The translations under genes were made by a program, and so were the position numbers. Shown here piece by piece: positions 12,801-23,409 of a DNA stretch of 64,000 bases (its first letter is position 1; every line of letters starts with the position of its first letter). The notes beneath the pieces are model-generated. The model was not told the origin of the DNA and ran no database searches. It was given only the letters and a program-made list of their open reading frames with translations. This DNA comes from Nymphaea colorata (taxonomy: Eukaryota > Streptophyta > Magnoliopsida > Nymphaeales > Nymphaeaceae), in the NCBI RefSeq assembly GCF_008831285.2, contig NC_045138.2, forward strand, positions 20,245,934 to 20,309,933. Direction: 5' to 3'.

Positions 12801-14020
12801 TTTTTAAAAATTTATGATCTCTCATTTTTATGTGGTTTGGAAACCAAAGTTCTCTTAAGTCCGCCTCTGCATAGAGTACACGAGATGACCATCCCCTCTT
12901 AAGCATGGAGATTAGTGCAACACCGTCAAATGATACAATAATACCCTTTTTAAAATTTCACCTATTGGGGAACTACGCAAGTAGAAACCGAACTCCACAT
13001 GCAACAAATGAGGGAAGGAAGGAAAAAAAAAAAGATTCATTGACGCAGGAGAAATGGATGTCGATGAAAGGTACACCCATAGGTACATGTCGGTGAAGAT
13101 TGTTTTTTACCGACATCCAAATAAAACGTCGATGAAAAGTAGCGTTCATTGAAGTGTGCCGGTATGATGTCATTGAAGTTGGACTTTTACTGACGTCCAG
13201 TTTGCAAACGTCTTTAAACAAACAATTTTTACTGACATCCAGCAGTAAACGTCAGTACAAGACGTCGATTTTATAAACGCTAGTAAAAAGAAGTTAGTTT
13301 TATCAACAGGCGGTTAAGCTCGCGTCGATAAAATTGTTTTTTGGCAAATAATTACCGATGTTTGTTACGTTTGTCAAGTATAACTCTATCTTTATGGACG
13401 TGTTTTTTACTTAAGTCGCTAATGCCACTTCCACGACATGCATGGAACGTCGTTAAAAGTGAGAAGTGAGGAAGCGTCTCATGAAATCGTCTCTTGCTTT
13501 ATCTATTCTATACACTTCTTTAATTGCAAATTGAATATAGAAATATAAGTTATCTCCATCTCTGGAGGTCATTTCCGGTCCATCGAGTCCCTCATCACAC
13601 GATGATCACCTGCAAAAACATGATACAAGTGTCAAGTATGTAGATGTACTTATCAAAATCTTACAACATACCATGGTGGCAACGCGGCCTAGACCAGAAT
13701 TATTCATCTTAAACCAAGCTCACTTGAGCATTTAAAATTTGTGAATCGTGATCTAAGTTTGCTTTGGTTTTGAAGTTTAACAAGCATAGACCTTAAGGGT
13801 GAGGTTACTAATCACGGCTTTTTATGAGATGAAGGTGATTAAATCTCACGTCGAAAAGGTGGTTTTCTGACACTGTGACAGTGAGAAAAACAAAGGTGAG
13901 TCTCAATTCAATGAGAGCACATGATGCATTTATGACACGGACATGATTGTCAAGGAATGAACATTGCATATTGTCGGTGCGTAGCTTCCAACCACGAACT
14001 AGCTCTCATGTATGCACCAA
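9831..14020. repeat. Large tandem repeat, copy II (with two internal insertions)
   Basis: Homologous to copy I throughout, but interrupted twice. About 315 bp of very AT-rich sequence lies at 9894-10208. About 1.2 kb lies at 12,330-13,505, made of a module also found at 15.8 and 24.5 kb plus a stretch of CACTA-like subterminal motifs. Homology to copy I resumes at acttctttaattgcaaattg (13,513) and ends at about 14,020, where sequence shared with the array units follows. Confidence 0.75.
13065..13460. mobile_element. Remnant rich in CACTA-like subterminal motifs
   Basis: A short motif recurs in both orientations with small changes: tttttaccgacatccaa (13,111), tttttactgacgtccag (13,185), tttttactgacatccagc (13,228), with reverse forms such as gtcgatgaaa, gtcggtgaag and cgtcgataaaa. 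Arrays of such 10-20-bp units in both orientations are typical of the subterminal regions of plant CACTA (En/Spm) elements. I see no CACTA termini or transposase, so this is a fragment or a non-autonomous derivative. Confidence 0.4.
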
Positions 14021-14865
14021 ATGTGTATTTAAATATAAGGAACTCTAGTCTTGAACGGGTTGGTACAATAAATAGGTGGAAGCTAGTAGGGAGTTAGTAT
14101 TCATTTGGAATCTTTGAAGGGGCAACCTTCTTTATTATGAAAAGGGATCACAAACCTGCAAATTGAAGTATGGAGGGCGCGGGGCCGAAACACCGAAAAG
14201 CAAAACTTGCATCCCATGTGAACAAGGGGTAGTGTGGGAGTTTCGTCTCTCTTTTGGACAGTATGATGAAATACTCATCTTGCTCATACGAAACATAAGG
14301 ACGTAGGATAAAATGCTCATTCTATTCATTCAAAATACATAGATTCTAAAGTAATAGAATGAAATACTCATCCTGCTCATCCAGAACACAAGGAACCCTT
14401 GACCCATATAGCAAGATTTAAGAAACAACCAAACTAGGGTTTTACAAATCAACTCCTATAAGATTTCCAAAATTATAAATTCCCAGTTAACTTGAAAGGA
14501 CAGGTGGAGTAAAAAACAAACACAAAGTGATGGGATGCAATAGGATAGTGACCATATTAAATGAAGAGGCTAGCCTAACTCAGTCAACTCAATAGACAGG
14601 GAAAAGAATACGGCACATAGGTTTGACCCAGGTCAGGCAAAGGAGACTTGCTAATGGTGGACTTTCTAAGGACCAAGTTAGATTCAGTAGCCCTCATATT
14701 TTATAAGATTCAAATTTCGCACCCACCATTTGTGGTAACAAAGAAATGGCATTTCGCATCAACCACATTGCTTTCGCCATAAACACATTCACAATAATAA
14801 AGAAAAAAAATGATTGCAAGTTCACAAACTTTCTCTCTATCTTCTCTCTCTCTCAACCAAGTAAT

Positions 14866-15010
14866 GTGTAGCGCAACCGGTTGAGTTGGGTGGCATGTTG
14901 TGGTTACGTCCTCAATTTGAATCTTAAAAGGTATTATTTTCGTGACGGTATTGATATGTGTTGTTCTTGGAATTAGAGATGTCATTATGTAGGTTAAGTG
15001 GACTGGTTCT
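14866..15010 (+). mobile_element. tRNA-derived SINE-like copy 1
   Basis: A box-A-like string tagcgcaaccggttgag at 14,869-14,885 is followed about 40 bp later by a degenerate box B (tcaatttgaatc, about 14,912). The order and spacing fit the RNA polymerase III promoter of plant SINEs. The 3' part (ttgttcttggaattagagat ... taagtggac) is shared with the copies at 16.2 and 24.9 kb. Confidence 0.5.
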
Positions 15011-15433
15011 TGCCTTTAGAACTAGCAATTGGCTGTGCATGTGCCAACTGACTGGCTCAATTAGGTGCATTTATTTCATTCAAAGAACGTACAGTGCTTT
15101 ATAAATATAATAATAATAAAGTATATAATTATATATAAATCAATAAAATAATATAAAAAATAAGTTATTAGATTGAGTTGCACTGACTCAAGTTGGCCCA
15201 GCCCGACAACTTATCCGGCCCACCCGGTTTCAAGCCTGGGCCTGGCCCGAGTTGGGCAGGGTACCAGGCAAGTAACCAACCTGATGTCCAGCCTTATACA
15301 TGGTCAATATATTTGTTATTCTATTATATATACATATTGGTTTTGAATATTATAAAACCGTGTAAACGCCAATATACCTTTTATTCTATTATATAAACAT
15401 ATTGGTTTTAGATAATCTGGTCCATCGCCTTAG

Positions 15434-15643
15434 AGATATAAATCACGGCATATAATCTCAGTCTGAGATTTACGAATATTGATACATTAGTTGACAAGAA
15501 ATTGCAAATGTCTATCATGCTTCCGTCATTCTATCATTAGATATAAATCACGGCATATAATCTCAGTATGAGATTTACGAATATTGATACATTAGTTGAC
15601 AAGAAATTGCAAATGTCTATCATGCTTCCGTCATTCTATCATT
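15434..15643. repeat. 105-bp tandem duplication
   Basis: Two adjacent 105-bp copies (15,434-15,538 and 15,539-15,643) start agatataaatcacggcatat and differ at one visible position (cagtctgag against cagtatgag). Units U3 and U4 show no such doubling, so it is specific to U2 and recent. Confidence 0.9.
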
Positions 15644-16149
15644 TTCAAAGCCAAAAATTGATAGTCTTTCCCTTGTTTTTAGTATATTTACTTTTGAGCT
15701 TGAGCCTCTTCGAGATGTCCCAAAAAAATATATATTAATCCGGCATAGCATCCTGAAAATTATTTTGATTTATTTTCTAAAATTGCACTGTGGAAAATAT
15801 CATATTGTCAGTATGTATCAATCGGCAGCGCCTCTCTCTCTTTCTTTTTGAATCCTGTCACTTTAAGTCAATATAATATTAGTCGTGAACTTGTTTTTTC
15901 TTTTGGTTTCATGGAAGGAAAAGGCATGCATCATAGATCATCTGGGCTTTTGGCAGCGACCAGGGTGACATCAATGGAAATTGTAAGCTTTTCCAAGAAA
16001 GCAAGCGAGGCATGTATGATTTGCTCTTGAAGTCGAATTACCAGGAAACCTCCAATTCTCTTTCTAAAAATTCATAATCTTCTCGGCCTGTTTGCTGTCG
16101 AGTCATTTTCTACTTAGCAATAGTGAATCCAGTCGCTTCACTTTGCACT

Positions 16150-16300
16150 CTATGAATAGCACAACCGATCAGGTCGGGTGGCGTCTTGTAGCCACGTCCA
16201 CCGTTCGAATCCTGAAGGGTGCTATCCTAATGATATTAAGGATTGTTGATCTTGAGATTAGAAGTGTCATTATAAGGCTAAGTGGACCTGCTCTAGTCCC
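16150..16300 (+). mobile_element. tRNA-derived SINE-like copy 2
   Basis: Box-A-like tagcacaaccgatcagg at 16,157-16,173 and a well-kept box B ccgttcgaatcc at 16,201-16,212. The tail ttgttgatcttgagattaga is followed by a CT-rich run. It is positionally equivalent to the copy at 24.9 kb, so it was multiplied with the array unit. Confidence 0.55.
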
Positions 16301-17474
16301 CCCACCTTCTCCCTTCTTCTCTCTCTCTTCCCCATTGCAGGTTTAAGATCAGAATAGTTAGAATGAGAACTTGTGGGGCCCTCGCCTCAAACTCTCTCTT
16401 TCTTTCGTTCTCTTTCTACACAATGTCTTTTCTGTAGTTCTGGCAACAAGTTCTACGTTCATGGCTGGATAGGGTTTTTCATTTTTTAATGTCAAACAGT
16501 TTTTCTTTTCATTTTCTATTTTTTGTTTGTTGCATATCTACTTTATGTTATTAGCTTTTCATTTATTTTATTTTTCCACAATTTTTTAACTTTTTAAAAA
16601 ATTACCATATTTTTTCTTTTTTTTTCGTCTTTTTCAAGCTCATCGTATTGTACTCTAAGAAAACCTTGTCGTTTAAAACTTCAAAACGTTATTCATGTTA
16701 AAGCAAGATCAGATGGGCAATTAAAATTTGTGAATCGTGATCTAAGGTCCGCTTTGAAGTTTAACAAGCATATAGGCCTAAGGGTTGACGGCACTAATCA
16801 CGGCATTTTATGAGCTGAAGGTGACTAAATTTCATGTCACAAAGGTGGTTTTGTGATATGAGAAGAACAAAGGTGAGTCTTTTAAGTCAATGAGAGTACA
16901 TAATCCATTTAGGTGACCATGCATGATTGTCAAAGAATGAACATTGCATATTGCCGGTGCGAAGCTGCCAACCACGAATTGTGTGCAAGGAACTCTAGTT
17001 TGGAAGGGAGTTGGCACAATAGATGGAGCGGGGACTCGCTGGTGGTCAGTCTCTGCTTCAAAAATTTGAGACATCAACCGTTTGTATTGTAAAAAAAGTC
17101 ACTGACATGCACGTTGAATAGTGACAGGAGCGGCACCTCGAAACACGAAAGGCAGGTCTTGCACTATAAGGGGAAGAGGGATTGGATGGGTGTTTCGACT
17201 CTTTTATTGGCGATAGGATGAAATACTCCTCCTACTTACACAGAACAAAAAAAACCATACTCCTGTTTTCCTTCAAAAGTTCATTAGAATCAAACTTAGC
17301 TGATAAGCTAGGGTTTTTCAAATCAATTCTTACAAGATTTCCAAAATTACAAAGTTTCAATTAACTTGAGAAGACAGGTGGAGTCAAACCCAAGACAAAA
17401 GTGTTTGGATGCAATAGGGTTGTGACCAGATTAAACGAAGCAGCTAGCATAACTGAGTCAACCCAATAAAGAAT

Positions 17475-17490
17475 GAAAAGAACAAGGAGA
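17475..17490. repeat. LINE target-site duplication, left copy
   Basis: The 16-mer gaaaagaacaaggaga abuts the LINE 5' end. It is repeated without mismatch at 23,287-23,302. Confidence 0.95.
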
Positions 17491-17491
17491 G

Positions 17492-19112
17492 ATGGTGGGA
17501 CCAGACGGGAGTGCAGAATCCATGGCTTTGGGGGGAGATGCAGAGTCCGCTAATAGGGGAGACATGGTGGTTCCTGGCTGGAGTCAAGAACCCATGGATT
17601 TGGGTGGAGTCACAGAGCCTGCTAATAGGGGAATGGTATTGCCTGCAGCGATCAATCCCTTACATGGTAAATCTTGGGCATCCATAGTCGATGGGGGGAG
17701 GGTAGATGAGGAGATGAGTTTACTTCCGTTAGAGAAGAAGGAGATATCAGGGAAGAAGCGACTGACTATATCACAACAGTCATATGAACGCTTGTGTCAG
17801 CCATTTCAGTTTAGTGCCATTGCTACTCTCGCGGGTGGTGCAGGGAAAGGGCGTCTGGACTACAGTTTCATCTTCACAAGTCTCAAAAACTTATGGCCGG
17901 GTGTTGCTGATTTAATGTTTACATCAGTAGGGAAAGGTATGTTTCTCCTTCCTACCTCCTCAGAAGTTGTTCTTAAATTCATATTGTCTCTCGGTCGATG
18001 GTATGTTGGCAGGAGACTTCTTATTGCAAATCAATGGCACCCCCATGAGGATCGAGAGCTCTAATCGAGTCTGTATATGGATTAGACTGCCTGATTTACC
18101 TGTAGAATGGTGGAACCCTCGCATTTTCACTGACATTGCAGAGCTAATAGGAGGCTCATTCGTGGAAGCGGATGAATATACCAGGCATCTTCATCGTTTT
18201 GGCTTTGCCCGCATAAAGATTGAAATACCGTTGGGGTTCAGCCCCATATCAGAGATCAAGATGGAGATTTCAGGGGGTAAGATATTAGTTGAAACCATAG
18301 AATATGAAACCAAGGTTAAGTACTGCCACAAATGTGGATCCACGGCTCATTTTGAAGGGTCCTGTGCTGTGAGAGAGGCTGCCACGGAAGTGGAGAAGGG
18401 TTCCCCCAATGGGTGGCAACTAGTAAAAACTCCCAAAAGACGCGCCCCACACAAGGATAAAGAGGATCCCTTAAAATAAAATAGATTCCAAGCGCTTACG
18501 CTTTTGCCAGAGACCAAAAATGACAAGGAAAATTCTACCAAAAGTCTTGGTGGGAGGGTTACAGAAAGCTCAGAAGGGAAGGAGAAGGGTTTAACTAATG
18601 TGGTAGAAGCTAACAGGGCAGAGGAGGGAGCTATTCCAGTTGCACAGTCCACAAAGCAAGGTGCTGAAGTTGTGCAAGCCTCACAAGCTGCCTTGGTGCC
18701 TCCAGGGCCAGCCTCAAGCACCTTAAATGGCCTTGTGGGCTCTGCAGTAATAGATTCAAACCCTCTGCTAGAGTCTAACAATATCCACATGACTGATAAG
18801 GTGAAAAAATGAACCCTTAAGCACCGAGAGGTGAATGGCACCAAAAAGAGAATCAACCCACCAAAAGAGAGCGACAGAAATGTGAAGACAGGTGGGTGCT
18901 TACATGAAAAGACAGACCTTACTATGGTCGAGGTTACACCGGAGCTCGAGGACGGCCCCTCTTCAGATGATATGGATGTTGGCAATATGGATGTTGGCAA
19001 CGTAGTGGCTAAGGCTTGTTCTGAGGCCATGGACAATGATTATGAGGATGATCCTTCCAATGACCGGATGGGTAGCTGCGAAGGGAGGGGGCTTGGTCAC
19101 CTTGGCTTATGA
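17492..19112 (+). pseudogene. LINE ORF1: DUF4283 / CCHC zinc-knuckle RNA-binding protein
   Basis: Frame 1 from ATG 17,492 runs to 18,064; the homologous sequence continues in the next frame from about 17,967, so there is a frameshift near the C5 run at about 18,041. After it the protein reads CIWIRLPDLPVEWW and then a CX2CX4HX4C knuckle (CHKCGSTAHFEGSC, about 18,324-18,365). The order DUF4283 then zinc knuckle is standard for plant L1 ORF1, which binds element RNA. In-frame stops occur at 18,477 (TAA) and 18,810 (TGA). The last part is acidic and contains a doubled MDVGN. The final TGA (19,110-19,112) overlaps the ORF2 ATG (19,109) in an ATGA arrangement. The N-terminus is a 72-bp tandem repeat. 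Confidence 0.85.
17509..17640 (+). repeat. 72-bp tandem repeat at the LINE 5' end
   Basis: gagtgcagaatccatggc (17,509) recurs as gagtcaagaacccatgga (17,581), and gctaataggggagacatggt recurs as gctaataggggaatggta. The period is 72 bp, so it adds whole codons; the protein repeats a SAES/SQEP-M-LGG-ANRG pattern. Similar minisatellites occur in the 5' regions of some L1 elements. It is diverged and partly incomplete. Confidence 0.7.
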
Positions 19113-22100
19113 ATATACTTGCTTGGAATGTCCGCGGGCTGGCAGTGCCTCCAGCCCAACACGAGTCCTTAAGGACTCTCAGGAATATGAACACCACTAT
19201 TGCGTTTGCAATTGATTCCAAACTTAATGCGGAGCAACTTCAGAAGTTCAAATACAAGGTTCCAGAGATGCAGATTGTCTCTAACATCCATATTTCAGGT
19301 CCATGGGCATGCATACCAATGAGGATGAGCATACCAGTTAAGTGTAAAACGATCCCTACTTAACTGGCATGCTCATCCTCATTGGATCGTTTTACACTTC
19401 TCTAAAATTCAGTCGGGTCTGCATTTTGTAGTTATAGGAGTTTATATGCATACTGATTTTAGAATCAGAAAGGACCTTTTTCTGAGGCTTTGCGCTGTAG
19501 TGAATCAATGTAGTGTGTCAGTCATTTGTATGTGTGACTTCAATGCAGTTTCTAACAGTAATGAGAAAACTGGGATGGCACCTGCTATCCAAGCATGCAT
19601 TGCTCTTTCCAATTTTGTTTCCCAATCGGCCTTATGTGAAATATCCTGCCTAGACATGAAATTCACTTGGACCAACAATCGTGTGGGACAAGAGAATGTC
19701 ATGTCAAAAATTGATAGATGCTATGTCTCTTAGGAATGGTTGGATGACCCTGAACTTACCCTGCACCTGGAAGTGCAGCAGAGAACCATCTCAGATCACA
19801 ATTCCATTTTGCTTTATATATCCAAACGTAGGTACAACACTTGGGGTCGCTCTCCTTTTCACCACTTTCAGTATTGGCAGGACATGGCAGGATATAGCGA
19901 TCTAGTCCGTTCTGCAGTGGACACTAGGGGCTGCACCATGATCAAGCTCATACAGAAACTGAAAGCTACCAGGGACAAGCTGAAGGTTTGGTGCAAGGGT
20001 GAAGCCAATAATCTCCCTAATCAAATTATGGCGATGAAGACAAGTATCAAGTTTATTCAAACCCAAAGTGAGTGTGACATGTCTGAAGCGATTGAAGAAG
20101 AATGCAGACTTAAGCATGAACTATCTAGACTCCTCTGGCTAGAAGAACGACTTTGGCGTCAAAAGTCTAGAATTAAATGGTTGAGGGACGGCGACTTGAA
20201 CACCAAATTCTTTCAGGTGATTGCCAATGGCAGGAGGCGTCGTAACAAGATTGAGACTATTACTCATGAGGGTCAACTTGCGACGGACAGTCTGGAAATC
20301 TTTACAGCTTGTACTGATTTTTTCACCACCCTGTTAGGGAGCACACAAGGTTCAGGGCGCTTACCTCAATCTGTTGCGCCAGGTCCTACTGTGACGTCTG
20401 AGGAGAGTGATGAGCTTCTTAAACCTATTAATGATACTGAAATCAAGTGGGCGGTTATGGAGGCTGATCGGGACTCTGCGCCTAGACCAGATGGGTTCGG
20501 GAACAGTTTTTTTCAATCCAATTGGAGCGTTGTGTAGGAGGCAGTGGGAGGGGCTATACGTGGGTTTTTCAATACCAACAGACTGGTGAAATCAGTTAAT
20601 AAGGCTCACATTATTCTTCTGCCCAAGGAGCAAGGTGTAATGCAGGTGGAGAAGTTTCGGCCCATCTCCCTTTGCACCAGCATTCTGAAATTTGTCACTC
20701 GGATCATGGTCAAACGTATGCGGCCTATATTGAACAGGATCATCGCAAAAAACCAAAATGTCTTCCTCTCAGCGAGGTGCATTCAGGATAATTTTCTCCT
20801 TAGCCAAGAAATTGTTCACATTCTTCAAAACAGCAAGAAGAAAGCAGTTTGTGTGAAAATTGATTTGAGTAAGGCCTATGACAGAGTGAATTGGGAGTTC
20901 TTGCAAGCCACCTTGTGCTATCTAGGATTTCATGATTTGTGGGTAAAGAAAGTTATGACGATTGTTACCACAGTTAAATCGGCTTTGCTTATCAATGGCA
21001 AGGAAGGTACATTGTTTGAAAACAATAGAGGACTCAGGCAGGGGGACCCACTCTCCCCGTATTTATTTATCACTATGATAAAAATGCTCACGTGCAGCAT
21101 TCAAGCTCAAGTTAATAACAATCAAATTAGGATTCCCGCCAAGGGGGCTGGTAACACTCCTCCTTTCTCTACCTTATATGCAAACGATATCATTTTCTTC
21201 ATTCAAGGCAGAATTAAAAACTTTCGGAACTTGAAAGCGTGTCTTGATGACTTCTCCTCTCGTTCTGGCCTTGTCATTAATAATGACAAAAGTTATGTTC
21301 TCTCTTTCAATTTGGACAGCCAGGTTCAAATTCAAATAGAGCAAGAATTAGGTTGGCGTCAAGGATATCTTCCTTCCAAGTATCTTGGCATCCCCCTTTA
21401 GACGAATGACGTGACAGAGGAGCAATGCATACATTTAGTCCTTCGCACATGTCAAAAGCTTACCCTTTGGAAACAAAAATGTCTATCATTTGCTGGCTGA
21501 CTCAGCCTCATAAAGCATGCTCTTTCTATGATGCATGCTTACTGGAGTTTGGTGGTTAAGCTCCCTGCCACCACTTGCAAACTTTTCAACAAAATGGCAG
21601 CTGAGTTTTTATGGGGTGATACGGTGGACCACAAAAATCATCATCGCATCAAATGGGCTACACTATGTCTTTCTAAGTTAGAGGGAGGTGCAGGACTCAG
21701 AGACCTTAGTAAAACTAATCAGGCCAACTTGGCGTTCTTAGTGTATCGCGTGACACAACAATCCTCCCCATGGGCTGAGCTTGTTAGAGGGCGCTACTAT
21801 GAGCGCAAAGCCCTGACCGACAACAGTATAAGGGGTAAAGGGGTGTTCAAAGCATGGCGTAGGGCCCTACAGGCATGGAGTAGGATTAAAGGTGACGTTC
21901 ACTGGAAGATTGGCAATGGTAAGTTGGCCAAATTTTGGATAGAACAATGGGGAGCAGGCCATCTGATTGAAAAAATTCCCACATCCCATCTCCACCTAAT
22001 TCGTGACACGCTTGGGAGCACAGTGAGTGACATTATGGGAGTGAATGGAGATTACATTAGTCACTTCCTTGCGAGATTAAACATTCCTTTTACTTGTCCT

Positions 22101-23219
22101 AATCTGCAAGAAGAGCAGCCTGATGTCATGGTTTGGAGATCTGAAGATCAAAGGGATTTCAACTGGCATGAACTTTGGCAAAAGATTAGGAAGAAAGGTC
22201 CCAAGAATGATGACAATATGCTTGTTTGGAAAGGGAGAGGACTTCCAAGAGCCACCTGGACTGTTTATTTAGGTGTCGCAGGACGCCTCCCTACCGATAG
22301 TTTTGTGCAAAAACAGGGTCAATCCCTCGCTTCGAGGTGCTCTGTTTGTAAGCGAGAGATCGAAGACCTCAAACATGTGTTTTTCACTTGTAAAAGGGCC
22401 CTCTCCATCTGGAACTGCATTTTTGACAAATTTGGAAGGGCCAAACAGTGGAGTAGGAGTCCCAATAACATTTTGCAAGGTCTTATCTGGTGGCATAGGA
22501 AATACTTCAAAGAAAAAAGCTTTGATAAATGCTGGAAAGACAGCTTCCATATGGCGATATGGTTTATTTGGAAAACTCGTAACCACACTAAGCATAAAGG
22601 CGATCTTCCTATTGGCATCCTAGCAACACAGTTTTGGATGCACTGCAACGAATTTTGGTGGAATTATCATTGGAAAGGGACTCAGCATTACAAAATTTGT
22701 AACTGGCTTCGCTCTCGGATCCCTTGGAGCAATGGAGGCATCAATGATGATAGATGGGTTGAAATCAGCATTTCTTCATGGTGCAAGGGCAGCAAAAGAG
22801 GAGTGGCAGGTCTCATTGGAGACGTCTCTGGGGGCTTCCGTTTTGGCTTGGCTTGCTGGTTTGAGAACAACATAGGATGGTGGGAGACAGAGGTTCTTTT
22901 GGAATGCATTGGACACCTAGCGAACATTGAAGATAACTGTGGGCGCATTCATCTACGGGCAAATGATGGAGATTGGAAGCAACACTTATGCAACATCACT
23001 GAACGGCACACAGAAAATGTTGATCTTTTCATGAGGAGCAACAACTTTCTTAATAGGCTTTCAATCTCTAAGGGATGGCCGACTGCTGAAGCTACTCACC
23101 TTTTGTTGATTATTCCGGCCAATGGTTTGTACAGAAATGGATTCCTCATGACAACATGTGGGATCCATTTAACTAAAGATACATTACGAGTTGAGGTTCT
23201 GTGGGAACCCATTTTTTGA
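19109..23219 (+). pseudogene. LINE ORF2: endonuclease - reverse transcriptase - zf-RVT - RNase-H-like polyprotein
   Basis: About 1,370 codons. Residues ILAWNVRGL mark the start of the apurinic-type endonuclease; CDFNAV, FTWTNNR, KIDR and SDHN follow. The frame is lost at about 19,316-19,400, where an inverted repeat sits. From 19,446 to the TGA at 23,217 one frame is kept, broken by stops at 19,731 (TAG), 20,535 (TAG), 21,399 (TAG) and 21,498 (TGA, at the place of the usual AGRLQL arginine). RT motifs FRPISL, KIDLSKAYDRV and GLRQGDPLSPYLF are clear. The catalytic box reads YAND instead of YADD (AAC at 21,183), so RT would be inactive. A zf-RVT follows at about 22,250-22,420 and an RNase-H-like segment at about 22,755-22,960. 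Confidence 0.9.
19316..19399. repeat. Permuted inverted repeat inside the LINE endonuclease region
   Basis: A 28-bp arm (19,316-19,343) is the reverse complement of 19,358-19,385 with one mismatch. In addition 19,340-19,355 (aagtgtaaaacgatcc) is the reverse complement of 19,384-19,399. The right-hand copy is the ancestral coding one, reading LNWHAHPHWIVLHF in frame with the rest of ORF2. The left copy is an inverted and circularly permuted duplicate, and it replaces or displaces endonuclease codons. Confidence 0.85.
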
Positions 23220-23286
23220 TGTACATATCACCTCATTCTGTTGCAATAAAAGGTTGGGGGCCTAACCCCCACGCAGCCATTGTCCG

Positions 23287-23302
23287 GAAAAGAACAAGGA
23301 GA
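23287..23302. repeat. LINE target-site duplication, right copy
   Basis: Perfect repeat of 17,475-17,490. It is followed by cgcgctaatggtgg, which continues the array-unit sequence seen uninterrupted at 26,492. Confidence 0.95.
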
Positions 23303-23409
23303 CGCGCTAATGGTGGCCTTTCCAAGGACCAAGTTAGATTTATAAGATCTCAAGTAACCAGTAGCCTCATATCCTATAAGATTCAAAACTCTCTCTCTCT
23401 CTCTAGCTG

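Larger units (their letters stand above)
12345..15060. repeat. Array unit U1
   Basis: First member of a head-to-tail array. It begins with the module gcactgtagaaaatatcata (12,345), equivalent to 15,786 and 24,541. It carries the module gtgaatcgtgatctaag (13,741) shared with 9546 and 16,733. It ends with aggagacttgctaatggtgg (14,640), equivalent to 23,298 and 26,487, and ggctgtgcatgtgccaactg (15,031). It overlaps the distal part of large copy II, so the two repeat systems share modules. Confidence 0.6.
17491..23286 (+). mobile_element. L1-clade LINE retrotransposon (degenerate, probably 5'-truncated)
   Basis: Non-LTR element of 5,796 bp bounded by perfect 16-bp direct repeats. It has ORF1 (DUF4283 plus a CCHC knuckle) and ORF2 (endonuclease, reverse transcriptase, zf-RVT, RNase-H-like region). 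It begins one base before an ORF1 ATG, so no 5' UTR remains and 5' truncation is likely. The 3' end has ttgcaataaaa 13 bases after ORF2, then about 45 GC-rich bases with a small G5/C5 hairpin, and no poly(A) tail before the target-site copy. Frameshifts and in-frame stops make it non-functional. It lies inside array unit U2; the equivalent places at 14.6 and 26.5 kb are empty, so insertion followed the array's amplification. Confidence 0.93.
15061..23409. repeat. Array unit U2, interrupted by an L1 LINE
   Basis: The unit proper is about 2.55 kb, lying at 15,061-17,490 and 23,303-23,409. The LINE at 17,491-23,286 and its second target-site copy split it. Modules follow the same order as U3: tattctattatataaacata (about 15,380), atcatgcttccgtcat (15,515), the SINE-bearing module (15,780-16,430), gtgaatcgtgatctaagg (16,729), and agggtttttcaaatcaattc (17,312). 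Confidence 0.65.

Noticed and set aside
22269-22648. Open frames of about 110 codons antisense or out of frame within LINE ORF2
   Set aside because: Shadows of the ORF2 zf-RVT region, whose own frame carries the recognisable motifs.
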